From the NCBI GenBank assembly GCA_963727765.1, contig CAVSGZ010000007.1, positions 310,001 to 374,000 on the forward strand: 64,000 bases of DNA. Direction: 5' to 3'. The stretch's first letter is position 1; the number at the start of each line of letters is the position of its first letter. Position numbers and translations under genes: made by a program. Shown here piece by piece: positions 11,142 to 18,585 of the stretch. This stretch comes from FEN-299 sp963727765. GTDB lineage: Bacteria > Acidobacteriota > Vicinamibacteria > Vicinamibacterales > Fen-181. Under the pieces are notes generated by a model. It was not told the origin of the DNA and did no database searches. It worked only from the letters and a program-made list of their open reading frames with translations.

Positions 11142-11206
11142 AATCGGAACTGACGCAGAGGAATCGGAACTGACGCAGTCAATCGGGACTGACGCGGGTC
11201 AATCGC
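11142..11206. repeat. Short tandem repeat, about 3.3 copies of a ~20-bp unit
   Basis: AATCGGAACTGACGCAG occurs at 11142 and 11162, then AATCGGGACTGACGCGG at 11181 and a partial AATCGC at 11201. The array starts just after the ferritin-like stop codon and ends before the terminator hairpin. Role unknown. Confidence 0.75.
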
Positions 11207-11246
11207 ACTCGAACCTCCGTGCCGTGAGGCGGAACTGCCGGTACCG

Positions 11247-11290
11247 GACAGGAGGCACCCGGCACCGGCGGGCCCCGTGTGCCTCCTGTC
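11247..11290. terminator. Inverted repeat between convergent genes
   Basis: GACAGGAGGCAC (11247-11258) pairs perfectly with GTGCCTCCTGTC (11279-11290) around a 20-nt GC-rich loop. It lies between the ends of the ferritin-like gene and the FAD oxidase gene, a typical place for a bidirectional terminator. There is no T-run. Confidence 0.55.
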
Positions 11291-11305
11291 GCACCTTCCC
11301 TGCTC

Positions 11306-12730
11306 TCACGCGGCCGGACCGATGTTCTGGTTCAAGCGGAACGCGTTTTGGGGGTCGTACTTCTTCTTGAGCGCCGCAAGCCGCGCGTAGTTCCTGCCGT
11401 ACGCGGCCGTCACCCGTCCGGTTTCCTCCTGCGTCATGAAGTTCACATACACGCCCCCGGTGGCGAACGGTGCCGCCGCGGCGAAGAGCTTTCGTGCCCA
11501 CGCGATGCACGCGTCGTCCTTCGCCGGATCGGACCAACGCCCGTGGACGTTCAGCACGTGCTGCGCGTCTCGATGGGTGTAGGCGGTGGCGTCGGCCGCC
11601 ACCCGGCTGACCGCGCCTCCGAGCTGCGCCATCGCAATCTCGGTCTGGGGATCGGGAAGACTCCACGCGTGCTCGATGAGCACGTCGATGAGCCCGTCCT
11701 CCAGTGCCAGGAAATCGTGCGACTTCCAGTAGTTGCGCGCGCCCGGCGTCAGCAGCGGATCCAGAATGGCCTGCCAGGCGGTGAATGGGTACGGCGCCAC
11801 CACGTCGGCCACCGGGTGCCCGAACGCACGCAGCGGCTGCGCCACCCTGACGCCGTCCGCCACGGCGCCCGCATAGCACATCGCGAGCGCCAGGATCTCC
11901 TTGCCGTGCCACTCGGGCGAGAGGAACGGCAGCGGCGGCGCCTGGCGCATCACGAACCAGCACACGAACTGGTCGGGCGTGGTCTTCATGAAGTCGCGGT
12001 AGAAACGCAGCACGTCGCGCGCGGCGTCGAGCGGGTGAATGACGAGCCCCGACAGCACCTCGGGTCCGATCGGATGCAGCCGAAACTCGAACGACGTCAC
12101 CACACCGAAGTTGCCGCCGCCGCCCCGGATGGCCCAGAAGAGATCCGAGTGCTCTACCGGACTGGCGGTCACCTTCTCACCCGAGGCGAGGACGAGATCG
12201 GCGGACAGGAGGTTGTCGACGGTCAAGCCGAGGCTCCGGCTGAGCCAGCCGAAACCGCCGCCGAGCGTGAGTCCGGCAACGCCGGTGGTGGAGTTGATGC
12301 CGACGGGCGTGGCCAGCCCGTGCGCCTGCGTCGCGCGATCGAGCGCGCCCAGTGTCGCGCCGGGGCCCACGCGCGCCGTGCGCGCCTGCGGGTTTACCTG
12401 GACGGCGTTCATGCCCGAAAGGTCGATCAGCATCCCGCCGTCGCATACGGCGTTGCCGGCAATGTTGTGTCCTCCGCCGCGCACTGACAGCAGCAGCTCG
12501 TGGGCGTCGGCAAACCGTACGCTCGCCACCACGTCTTCAGCCGCCGCACAGCGGGCAATCATCGCGGGCCTGCGGTCGATCATCGCGTTCCAGATGGTGC
12601 GCGCGGTGTCGTATTCCGCCGATCCCGCCAAGAGGAGTTCGCCGCGAAGCGCGGCGGTGAGGGAGGTGATCGAACGGCTGGGTACAGCTCGCGCCGCTCC
12701 CGAACGTGTCTTGACCTGCACGTCTGGCAT
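11306..12730 (-). CDS. FAD-linked oxidoreductase, berberine-bridge-enzyme type
   Basis: 474 residues. A PCMH-type FAD domain occupies ~40-210, with SVRGGGHNIAG (~82-92) providing the His that usually carries covalent FAD, then TGVAGLTLGGGFGWLSR and AIRGGGGNFGVVT. The second covalent Cys seen in bicovalent members is not evident, so single covalent attachment is expected. The C-terminus carries the BBE signature (YGRNYARLAALKKKYDPQNAFRLNQNI). There is no signal peptide. The family oxidises sugars, alcohols or polyketides; the substrate cannot be read from sequence. ATG 12730 follows GGAGG. Confidence 0.9.
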   Translation of the reverse strand: MPDVQVKTRSGAARAVPSRSITSLTAALRGELLLAGSAEYDTARTIWNAMIDRRPAMIARCAAAEDVVASVRFADAHELLLSVRGGGHNIAGNAVCDGGMLIDLSGMNAVQVNPQARTARVGPGATLGALDRATQAHGLATPVGINSTTGVAGLTLGGGFGWLSRSLGLTVDNLLSADLVLASGEKVTASPVEHSDLFWAIRGGGGNFGVVTSFEFRLHPIGPEVLSGLVIHPLDAARDVLRFYRDFMKTTPDQFVCWFVMRQAPPLPFLSPEWHGKEILALAMCYAGAVADGVRVAQPLRAFGHPVADVVAPYPFTAWQAILDPLLTPGARNYWKSHDFLALEDGLIDVLIEHAWSLPDPQTEIAMAQLGGAVSRVAADATAYTHRDAQHVLNVHGRWSDPAKDDACIAWARKLFAAAAPFATGGVYVNFMTQEETGRVTAAYGRNYARLAALKKKYDPQNAFRLNQNIGPAA

Positions 12731-12881
12731 TGGGGGCCTCCATCCGTCAAAACGCTGGATTGTGGAGTTACCTTGTCCACTTTATAACATGAAGCCGGCC
12801 GCCATGGCGCCTGTCCAGGCTTGGCATCGAGATTCCGGGGCCGCACCAAAGCGGGCCCGCCGGACCGGCCGGCTGGCGGAT

Positions 12882-12887
12882 TACAAT
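12882..12887 (+). promoter_or_regulatory. Predicted -10 box of a leaderless gene
   Basis: TACAAT ends 7 nt before ATG 12895, and no Shine-Dalgarno lies upstream of that ATG. It is inside the 164-bp divergent gap with the FAD oxidase gene. The gap has a second AT-rich patch (TTTATAAC, 12780-12787) that could be the -10 region for the minus strand. Confidence 0.45.
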
Positions 12888-12894
12888 GCGGCCG

Positions 12895-14505
12895 ATGAAC
12901 TCCACCGCGTCCGCCATCGAGCCGCCGTCGAAGGTCGATGGAATAGCCTGGTCCTTCGCCGGCCTGACGCTGTTGTTCCACCTGGTCACCATCCAGGGCT
13001 ACGGCTACTTCCGCGACGAGCTCTACTACCTCGCCAACGCCGAGCACCTCGGCTTCGGGTATGTCGAGCACCCACCGCTCATCGGCCTCATCACCGCACT
13101 GGTCAGAGTGACGCTCGGCGATTCGAGATTCGCCATCCGGTTGCTGCCCGCGCTGGCGGCGGCAGGAACCGTCGGAATCGGCGTCCGGCTGGCCCGCGAA
13201 ATGGGCGGCGGCCGATTCGCGCGCCTGCTCGCCGGCCTGTCGCTTATGGCGATGCCGGGCCTGATCGCGCTCTGCTCGATCCTGTCGATGAACGCGTTCG
13301 ACGTCCTGTGCTGGGCGGCCTGCACGCTCGTCGTCGTCCGCATCCTCAATGGCGGCAACCAGCGCCTCTGGCTGCTCTTCGGCCTGCTTGCGGGCCTGGG
13401 CCTCGAGAACAAGATCAGCGTGCTGTTCCTGGGGTTCGGGATCGTGGTCGGCCTGGTCCTCTCCCGGCGCTGGGAGGTCTTCCGGACTCGGTGGTTCTGG
13501 ATCGGTGGCGCGCTGGCCGCCCTCATCGTTGCCCCCTACGTCGTCTGGCAGGCCGCTCACGGCTGGCCGCTCGTGGAGTTCATGGCGAATGCCAGGCGCA
13601 TCAAGAACGTCAGCTTGCCGTTCGCCTCGTTCATGGGCGAGCAGGTCCTGCTTGCCAACCCGCTGGCACTGCCCGTGTGGGTGGCCGGCCTCGGCTACCT
13701 GCTGTTCGGTCGGGCCGCCCGCCCGTTTCGGGCAGTGGGGTGGATCTACCCGGTGGTGCTGGGCGCGATGATGGCTGCCGGCGACGCCAAGCCCTACTAC
13801 CTGGTGGCGTCCTATGCGCCGCTCTTCGCGGCGGGTGGAGTGGCGATTGAGAGCTACTCACGCAGGGCTGAAGCGGTGCGCCGACAGATGAGGCCGGGCC
13901 GCCCGTTGAACCTGCGCGGATTGGTGATCATGGGCAGCCCACTCCGAGCCGTCGTGGTTGCGCTCGTAGTGGTGGGCGGTGTGGCGGCCGCGCCGCTGGC
14001 GAAGCCGGTGCTTCCGCTCGAGACGTTCGTAAGCTATGCCGCGGCGCTGGGCATCAGCCCCTCGACGGGTGAGCGACACGCGCTCGGCCGGCTGCCGCAG
14101 ATGTACGCGGACATGCAGGGCTGGCCCGAACTCGCCGAGACGGTGGCGGGCGTCTACCGCGCCCTGCCGGCCGCTGACCGCGCCAGGGCCTGTGTGTTCG
14201 CTCGGAACTACGGGCAGGCCGGCGCCATTGACCTCTTCGGACCGCGGTTCGGGCTGCCGAAGGCGATCTCAGGGCACAACAGCTACTACCTCTGGGGTCC
14301 GCGCGACTGCACGGGCGACGCGCTGATCGTGATTGGCGACAACCGGCGGCGACTCGAGGAACGGTTCGAGCGGGTCGAACTCGGCGCCACCTACCACTGC
14401 GCCGACTGCATGCCCTACGAGGCCGCCAAGGACATCTGGGTCGTGCGCAAGCTCAGGAGCGGCACGCTGCAGTCGCTCTGGCCCGACCTGAAGGGGTTCA
14501 TCTGA
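12895..14505 (+). CDS. GT39-family integral membrane glycosyltransferase (ArnT/PMT-like)
   Basis: 536 residues with roughly 9-11 hydrophobic helices over ~20-370 and a soluble C-terminal part. The first extracytoplasmic loop, YGYFRDELYYLANAEHLGFGYVEHPPL, has the acidic D-E motif of lipid-linked-sugar transferases of the PMT_2 type. The C-terminal part has paired cysteines (CADC). Such enzymes transfer a sugar from a polyprenyl phosphate carrier onto lipid, glycan or protein outside the membrane. Acceptor and donor are unknown. The ATG at 12886 is an alternative start; 12895 fits the upstream TACAAT box better. Confidence 0.85.
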   Translation: MNSTASAIEPPSKVDGIAWSFAGLTLLFHLVTIQGYGYFRDELYYLANAEHLGFGYVEHPPLIGLITALVRVTLGDSRFAIRLLPALAAAGTVGIGVRLAREMGGGRFARLLAGLSLMAMPGLIALCSILSMNAFDVLCWAACTLVVVRILNGGNQRLWLLFGLLAGLGLENKISVLFLGFGIVVGLVLSRRWEVFRTRWFWIGGALAALIVAPYVVWQAAHGWPLVEFMANARRIKNVSLPFASFMGEQVLLANPLALPVWVAGLGYLLFGRAARPFRAVGWIYPVVLGAMMAAGDAKPYYLVASYAPLFAAGGVAIESYSRRAEAVRRQMRPGRPLNLRGLVIMGSPLRAVVVALVVVGGVAAAPLAKPVLPLETFVSYAAALGISPSTGERHALGRLPQMYADMQGWPELAETVAGVYRALPAADRARACVFARNYGQAGAIDLFGPRFGLPKAISGHNSYYLWGPRDCTGDALIVIGDNRRRLEERFERVELGATYHCADCMPYEAAKDIWVVRKLRSGTLQSLWPDLKGFI

Positions 14506-14508
14506 CCG

Positions 14509-15069
14509 CTACTTCTTTACGCGCGTGAAGTGGAACACCGTCGGCGGCAGCACGCCGCCCTTCGTGTGGAACGTCCACGCCTCGTCGTGGCGGTCGGCGT
14601 CTACGAACGTGATGACCAGCCCGCTCATGTAGCCGTCACCGGGGCCGATGTTGGTGCCGTCGACGAACTGGAACGCAATCTGGTTGGGGGCGCCTGCCGG
14701 AACGCGCGCCATCCGCGGCTGGTTGTGCGCTGCGCAGTAGTGGGTTGCCAGGAGCCGCTCGCCGTCCGGGTGGAACATCGTCACCATCTCGTGAGGCGTG
14801 TCGCGGCCGAGCACGTGCATGATGGCAGAGCCGTCGGCCGTCATGCGCACCTCGACTCGCGCATCCATCCGCTGGCCGCCTTCCTCCACCCGGCCCTGCC
14901 ACGCACCCACGAGCGAGCTGAGCTTCCGCCAATCCTCCGTCTGGGGAACCGGCCGGAGTCCCATGACGGCTGGCTTGTCCTGCCCGGCCGCCATCGGTTT
15001 GGCCGCCTGCGGCGGACCGGCGGCGATCAGGCAGAGCGCAAGGGGAGTCGCGAGCATCAGTCGGTTCAT
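14509..15069 (-). CDS. Exported protein of unknown function, lipocalin-like
   Basis: 186 residues with a signal peptide (MNRLMLATPLALCLIAAG). The mature part begins with a proline-rich stretch, then WRKLSSLVGAWQGRVEEGG (~48-66) and repeated beta-strand patterns (HVLGRDTPHEMVTMFHPDG, ATHYCAAHNQPRM, VITFVDADRHDEAWTFH). This looks like the DUF1579/lipocalin-type barrels whose start is 'LxGxWxG'. Function unknown. It ends 3 bp from the convergent glycosyltransferase gene and diverges from the M20 gene. Confidence 0.7.
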   Translation of the reverse strand: MNRLMLATPLALCLIAAGPPQAAKPMAAGQDKPAVMGLRPVPQTEDWRKLSSLVGAWQGRVEEGGQRMDARVEVRMTADGSAIMHVLGRDTPHEMVTMFHPDGERLLATHYCAAHNQPRMARVPAGAPNQIAFQFVDGTNIGPGDGYMSGLVITFVDADRHDEAWTFHTKGGVLPPTVFHFTRVKK

Positions 15070-15142
15070 GAATCGCCCTCCACCAGCGATTCTCGACCCG
15101 CCCGGTGGCCGCGTCAAGCGAGTGGAGCGGCGCTGCCGTAGA

Positions 15143-16423
15143 ATGGGCGACGCCATGCTTCGCATCAACCCCGAGCGCCTGCGCGCCCGGCTGGAACGGA
15201 TGAGCGAGTTCGGCCGTCCCGCCGGCGGCAGCTTTGCCGACGGCGTGACGAGGATCGGATACTCGGAGGCCGACCGGGCCGCCCGCGCGTATCTGGCCGA
15301 TTCGATGCAGGCCGCCTCCCTCGAGGTTCGAGTCGATGCCGCGGGCAATCTGTTTGGGCGACGCGAAGGCCTCGACGCCGGCGCCGCGGCCATCCTCTTC
15401 GGCTCCCACAGCGACTCGGTCATCGGCGGCGGGAACTTCGATGGACCGCTGGGTGTGTTGGCGGCGATCGAGGTCGCCGAGGTTCTGGCCGAGCGGGGTG
15501 TGAGGACGACGCATCCGCTCGAGGTGGTGGTGTGGACGAACGAGGAGGGCGTGGCCTACGGTGACGGTCTGTGCGGGAGCCGCGCGGTCGCCGGAGAGAT
15601 GACGGCCGACGAACTCGAGACGACCTGGAACGACGTGCGGAAGGCGGACGCAATCCGCGCGCTCGGCGGCGACCCGGATCGCCTGGTGGAGGCTCGCCGC
15701 GCTCCCGGCTCGATCCGTGCCTATCTCGAACTGCACGTGGAGCAGGGCGGCGTCCTCGAAAAGACTGGCGTTCCGATCGGCATCGTCGAGGGCATCGTCG
15801 CCATCCATCGCTACGAGTGCACCGTCCGGGGCGTAGCCAACCACGCCGGTACGACGCCGATGGCCGACCGGCACGATGCGCTGGTCGCCGCCGCCCGGCT
15901 CGTCGAGTCGGTACACGAGATGGTGATCGCCCGGCCGGGCCGGCAGGTGGGGACGGTCGGTCGCCTCGAGGTGGAGCCGAACGCGCCCAACGTCATCCCC
16001 GGCTTGGTCCGCCTGACCGTCGAGCTGCGACACCTGTCGGGCGAGGTCGTGCGCGAACTGGCGGAGAGCCTCAGGTCACGCTCGGCGACCATCGCGGAAG
16101 AAACCGGAACGACAATCGACATCGGCCCGTCGAGCTGCCATGGCGCGGCGCTGGCGTCGCGGGACGTGCAGGCGGCCGTGGCCGCGAGCGCCGACGCGCT
16201 CGGTCTCGCGTACCTCTCGCTGCCAAGCGGGGCGGGACACGACGCCCAGATCCTGGCGAGGCTCGGCCCAATGGGGATGATCTTCGTGCCGTCGGCCGGG
16301 GGGATCAGTCACTCGCCGCGCGAATGGACGTCGTGGGAAGACTGCGCCCGAGGCGCTGATGTCCTGCTCGGAAGCGTACTCGCCCTGGACGGGCTTCAGC
16401 CGGGCACGTCTTCCGGGATATGA
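15143..16423 (+). CDS. M20-family amidohydrolase (N-carbamoyl amino acid hydrolase / allantoate amidohydrolase type)
   Basis: 426 residues. Dinuclear metal ligands of the hydantoinase/carbamoylase subfamily are present in order: His in FGSHSDSV (~92), Asp in NFDGPLG (~103), Glu pair in TNEEG (~138), His in LELHVEQGG (~204) and the C-terminal His in GGISHSPREWT (~395). The lid dimerisation domain holds HAGTTPMADRHDA. The family releases ammonia and CO2 from carbamoylated amino acids or ureido compounds in nitrogen salvage. Start ATG 15143; an alternative ATG at 15155 lies 10 nt after TAGAAT (15139-15144) and would give a nearly leaderless message. Substrate not resolved. Confidence 0.88.
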   Translation: MGDAMLRINPERLRARLERMSEFGRPAGGSFADGVTRIGYSEADRAARAYLADSMQAASLEVRVDAAGNLFGRREGLDAGAAAILFGSHSDSVIGGGNFDGPLGVLAAIEVAEVLAERGVRTTHPLEVVVWTNEEGVAYGDGLCGSRAVAGEMTADELETTWNDVRKADAIRALGGDPDRLVEARRAPGSIRAYLELHVEQGGVLEKTGVPIGIVEGIVAIHRYECTVRGVANHAGTTPMADRHDALVAAARLVESVHEMVIARPGRQVGTVGRLEVEPNAPNVIPGLVRLTVELRHLSGEVVRELAESLRSRSATIAEETGTTIDIGPSSCHGAALASRDVQAAVAASADALGLAYLSLPSGAGHDAQILARLGPMGMIFVPSAGGISHSPREWTSWEDCARGADVLLGSVLALDGLQPGTSSGI

Positions 16424-16466
16424 TGTCGCCGTCCGGCAGTGGGCCCCTCACCTGAGGAGAACCGTG

Positions 16467-17075
16467 ATGCGCAGAGTTCTAATCTTGTTCGTCGTTCTGG
16501 CACTGGCCTTCGGGCTGGCCGCGGCCGCTCCGGGTGTGCCGCCGGCCGCCGCGTCGCCAATCGCCGTGGGCGCGGTGGTGCCGAAGGACGTGACGCTGAC
16601 CGATATCTACGGCAAGACGCACTCGCTCGCGGACTACCGCGGCAAAGTGATCTTCATCCACTTCTGGTCGATCGTCTGCCCGTACGAGAAGCTGGCCGAG
16701 CCCAAGTGCATCGACATCCAGAAAGCGTACGGCGACAAGGGTGTCGTGCAGATTGCCATCAACGCCAACCAGGGCGAACTGAAGGGTGATGGCGGCACGC
16801 TTTACGCGAACCTCCGCGACCATGTCGAGAAGGCCGGCGTCAACTTCCTGGTCACGGTCGATCCCGGCAACAAGATCACCGACTTGCTGGGAGGCCAGAG
16901 CACCCCCCACTGCTTCGTCATCGACGGCGACGGCGTCCTCCGCTACTCGGGCGCCCTCGACGATGACCCGCGCGGCATGAAGGGCGCGTCCGCCGTCTCC
17001 TACGTCCGCGACGCGCTCGACGCGGTCCTGGCCGGACGGCCGGTCGTCACCACGACGACCAAGTCCTATGGTTGA
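16467..17075 (+). CDS. Exported thioredoxin-fold (redoxin) protein
   Basis: 202 residues with a clear signal peptide (RRVLILFVVLALAFGLAAAA) and a good ribosome site (TGAGGAGA). The mature domain starts VPKDVTLTDIYGKTHSLADYRGK, then FIHFWSIVCPYEKLAEPKC: the first Cys sits where AhpC/TSA-type proteins hold the reactive Cys, with a partner nine residues later rather than CxxC. TPHCFVIDGDGVLRYSGALDDDPRG is the cis-Pro/strand region. It is probably a periplasmic thiol peroxidase-like or redox protein. It heads a three-gene run with a second thioredoxin and a PAS protein. Confidence 0.8.
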   Translation: MRRVLILFVVLALAFGLAAAAPGVPPAAASPIAVGAVVPKDVTLTDIYGKTHSLADYRGKVIFIHFWSIVCPYEKLAEPKCIDIQKAYGDKGVVQIAINANQGELKGDGGTLYANLRDHVEKAGVNFLVTVDPGNKITDLLGGQSTPHCFVIDGDGVLRYSGALDDDPRGMKGASAVSYVRDALDAVLAGRPVVTTTTKSYG

Positions 17076-17127
17076 AGCATCAAGCGATAGCCTCTCGTGA
17101 AGAGGCAGGACGAGGAATAGCCCGAGG

Positions 17128-17652
17128 ATGCGAACGCTCAGGGTGTTGACGTTGATGGTGTGCCTCCTGGCGCTCGGTGCGGTTCCAGGCCGCGCGGCGC
17201 AGCCGGAGATCCGCGTGGTCGATCTCAAGAGCCTCGAGGCGGCGCTGGCTGCCCATCGCGGTGAGGCCATCCTGCTCAATTTCTGGGCGATCTGGTGCGA
17301 GCCGTGCGTGGCCGAGCTGCCAGAGCTGCTCGAGGTCAGTCGGGAGTTCCGTGGCCGCCACGGCGTGGTGCTCACCGTGTCGTACGACCTGATGGTTCCC
17401 GACGTGACGCCGGCGGAGGTGCTGAAGCAGATGCAGGCCTTCGTCGCCGCGCGCAAGATCGACGCGCCGGTCTACATCTACAACGCCCCCGACTACGACG
17501 CGATCAACCAGCGGTTCGGGCTGCCCGGCCCGGTGCCGATGACCATTGCCATCGACGCGGGCGGCAGGGTGGTGGAGCGACACCCCGGCAAGGCCGGCAA
17601 GGCGGGTTTTGCCGCGATGATGAAGAAGGCCATCGGCGCGTCGGCCCGGTGA
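17128..17652 (+). CDS. Exported TlpA/ResA-like thioredoxin
   Basis: 174 residues; signal peptide ends near GRAAQ. The thioredoxin active site is WAIWCEPCVAELPEL (CxxC ~55-58), and the cis-proline region is GPVPMTIAIDAGG. TlpA/ResA-like proteins reduce periplasmic disulfides, for example in cytochrome maturation, but no cytochrome genes are nearby. It lies 52 bp after the redoxin gene, with a weak hairpin (GCCTCT/AGAGGC, 17090-17106) between them. Confidence 0.85.
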   Translation: MRTLRVLTLMVCLLALGAVPGRAAQPEIRVVDLKSLEAALAAHRGEAILLNFWAIWCEPCVAELPELLEVSREFRGRHGVVLTVSYDLMVPDVTPAEVLKQMQAFVAARKIDAPVYIYNAPDYDAINQRFGLPGPVPMTIAIDAGGRVVERHPGKAGKAGFAAMMKKAIGASAR

Positions 17653-17712
17653 GACCCCGTCGCACGGGCCTCCTGGCCCGCGCGGACAAGCCGGCGAGGA
17701 GGCAGGTGCTCG

Positions 17713-18063
17713 GTGAACAACCCGACATGGATTGAAGGCTTGCCGGTCGCCGTCACCGTGACGTCGGCGGACGGGACGATCGTGGCGATGAACGCGGGGT
17801 CTCGCGAGAGTTTCGCGAGTGACGGCGGCGGGGCGCTCGTCGGCAAGAACCTGTTTGCCTGCCACCCCGAGCCGGCGCTGTCGAAGACCCGGGCCCTCTA
17901 TGCCGTCCAGCAGGCGAATCACTACACGATTCGCAAGAACGGTCAGCGGAAGATCATCCACCAGCTTCCGTGGTTCGAGGGGGGCAAGTTCGCCGGGTTC
18001 GTCGAGATCTCGATCCCGATCCCGGACGAGCTGCCGCACTTCGACAGGGACGCGGCCAAGTAG
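17713..18063 (+). CDS. Stand-alone PAS-domain protein
   Basis: 116 residues, essentially one PAS fold. It contains WIEGLPVAVTVTSADGTIVAMNAGSRE (~6), GKNLFACHPEPAL (~45) and a C-terminal sheet (YTIRKNGQRKIIHQLPWFEGGKFAGFVEISIPI). There is no output domain, membrane segment or signal peptide. GTG start, preceded by GAGGAGG. It resembles bacterial PAS proteins that bind small ligands or haem; the Cys-His pair at ~49-50 is a possible ligand site (inference). It is grouped with two exported thioredoxins, which suggests a redox-linked sensor. Confidence 0.75.
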   Translation: MNNPTWIEGLPVAVTVTSADGTIVAMNAGSRESFASDGGGALVGKNLFACHPEPALSKTRALYAVQQANHYTIRKNGQRKIIHQLPWFEGGKFAGFVEISIPIPDELPHFDRDAAK

Positions 18064-18081
18064 GCCGGTCGGCTCCCGCCG

Positions 18082-18561
18082 TCATTCCCACCGGTGATAG
18101 GCCGGGTGTCCCGGCTTCACGGCCACGAACGTGCCCCTGCACGTCGCGCAGAGGACGCCTTCCGATTCGGCGGTGGCCTCGACCGTCGCGCGGTCCGGCC
18201 CGGAATCAACGACGCGGGACCGGAACGTCAGCGGCGCCGACGACGGGCTTGGCCGCTTGAAGCGCACCCCGTATTCGGCGGTGACCGTTGCCGGCGGATG
18301 GTCCGCTCCGCTCGTCTGCATGAGATGCCACGCCGCGGTCCAATTGCAGTGGCAATCAAACAGGGCGCCGATCACCCCGCCGCTGACCGCGCCGTCAAAC
18401 GCTTGGTGGTGCGGCTCAGGTGACCAGACGGCGACGAGGCCGTCGCCGTCCCGGAAGCTGCGGATGCGCAGGCCGAGGTCGTTGGCCGGGCCGCAGCCGA
18501 AGCAGATGCTGCGCGGCGCGTACCGTTCCTGGAGACTGAGGGGCTGCAGCGAGTCGCTCAT
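18082..18561 (-). CDS. PaaI-family hotdog thioesterase
   Basis: 159 residues, single hotdog domain. FGCGPANDLGLRIRSF (~22), HHQAFDGAVSGGVIGALFDCHCNWTA (~51, where the family has H-x-G-x-hydrophobic-HGG-type residues) and the closing strand region VTAEYGVRFKRPSP are typical of acyl-CoA thioesterases. Here the usual HGG appears as SGG. It lies 24 bp downstream of the M14 peptidase gene on the same strand and is likely co-transcribed. Substrate unknown. Confidence 0.8.
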   Translation of the reverse strand: MSDSLQPLSLQERYAPRSICFGCGPANDLGLRIRSFRDGDGLVAVWSPEPHHQAFDGAVSGGVIGALFDCHCNWTAAWHLMQTSGADHPPATVTAEYGVRFKRPSPSSAPLTFRSRVVDSGPDRATVEATAESEGVLCATCRGTFVAVKPGHPAYHRWE

Positions 18562-18585
18562 CGGTCGATCATCTCCTGCGAGGCC

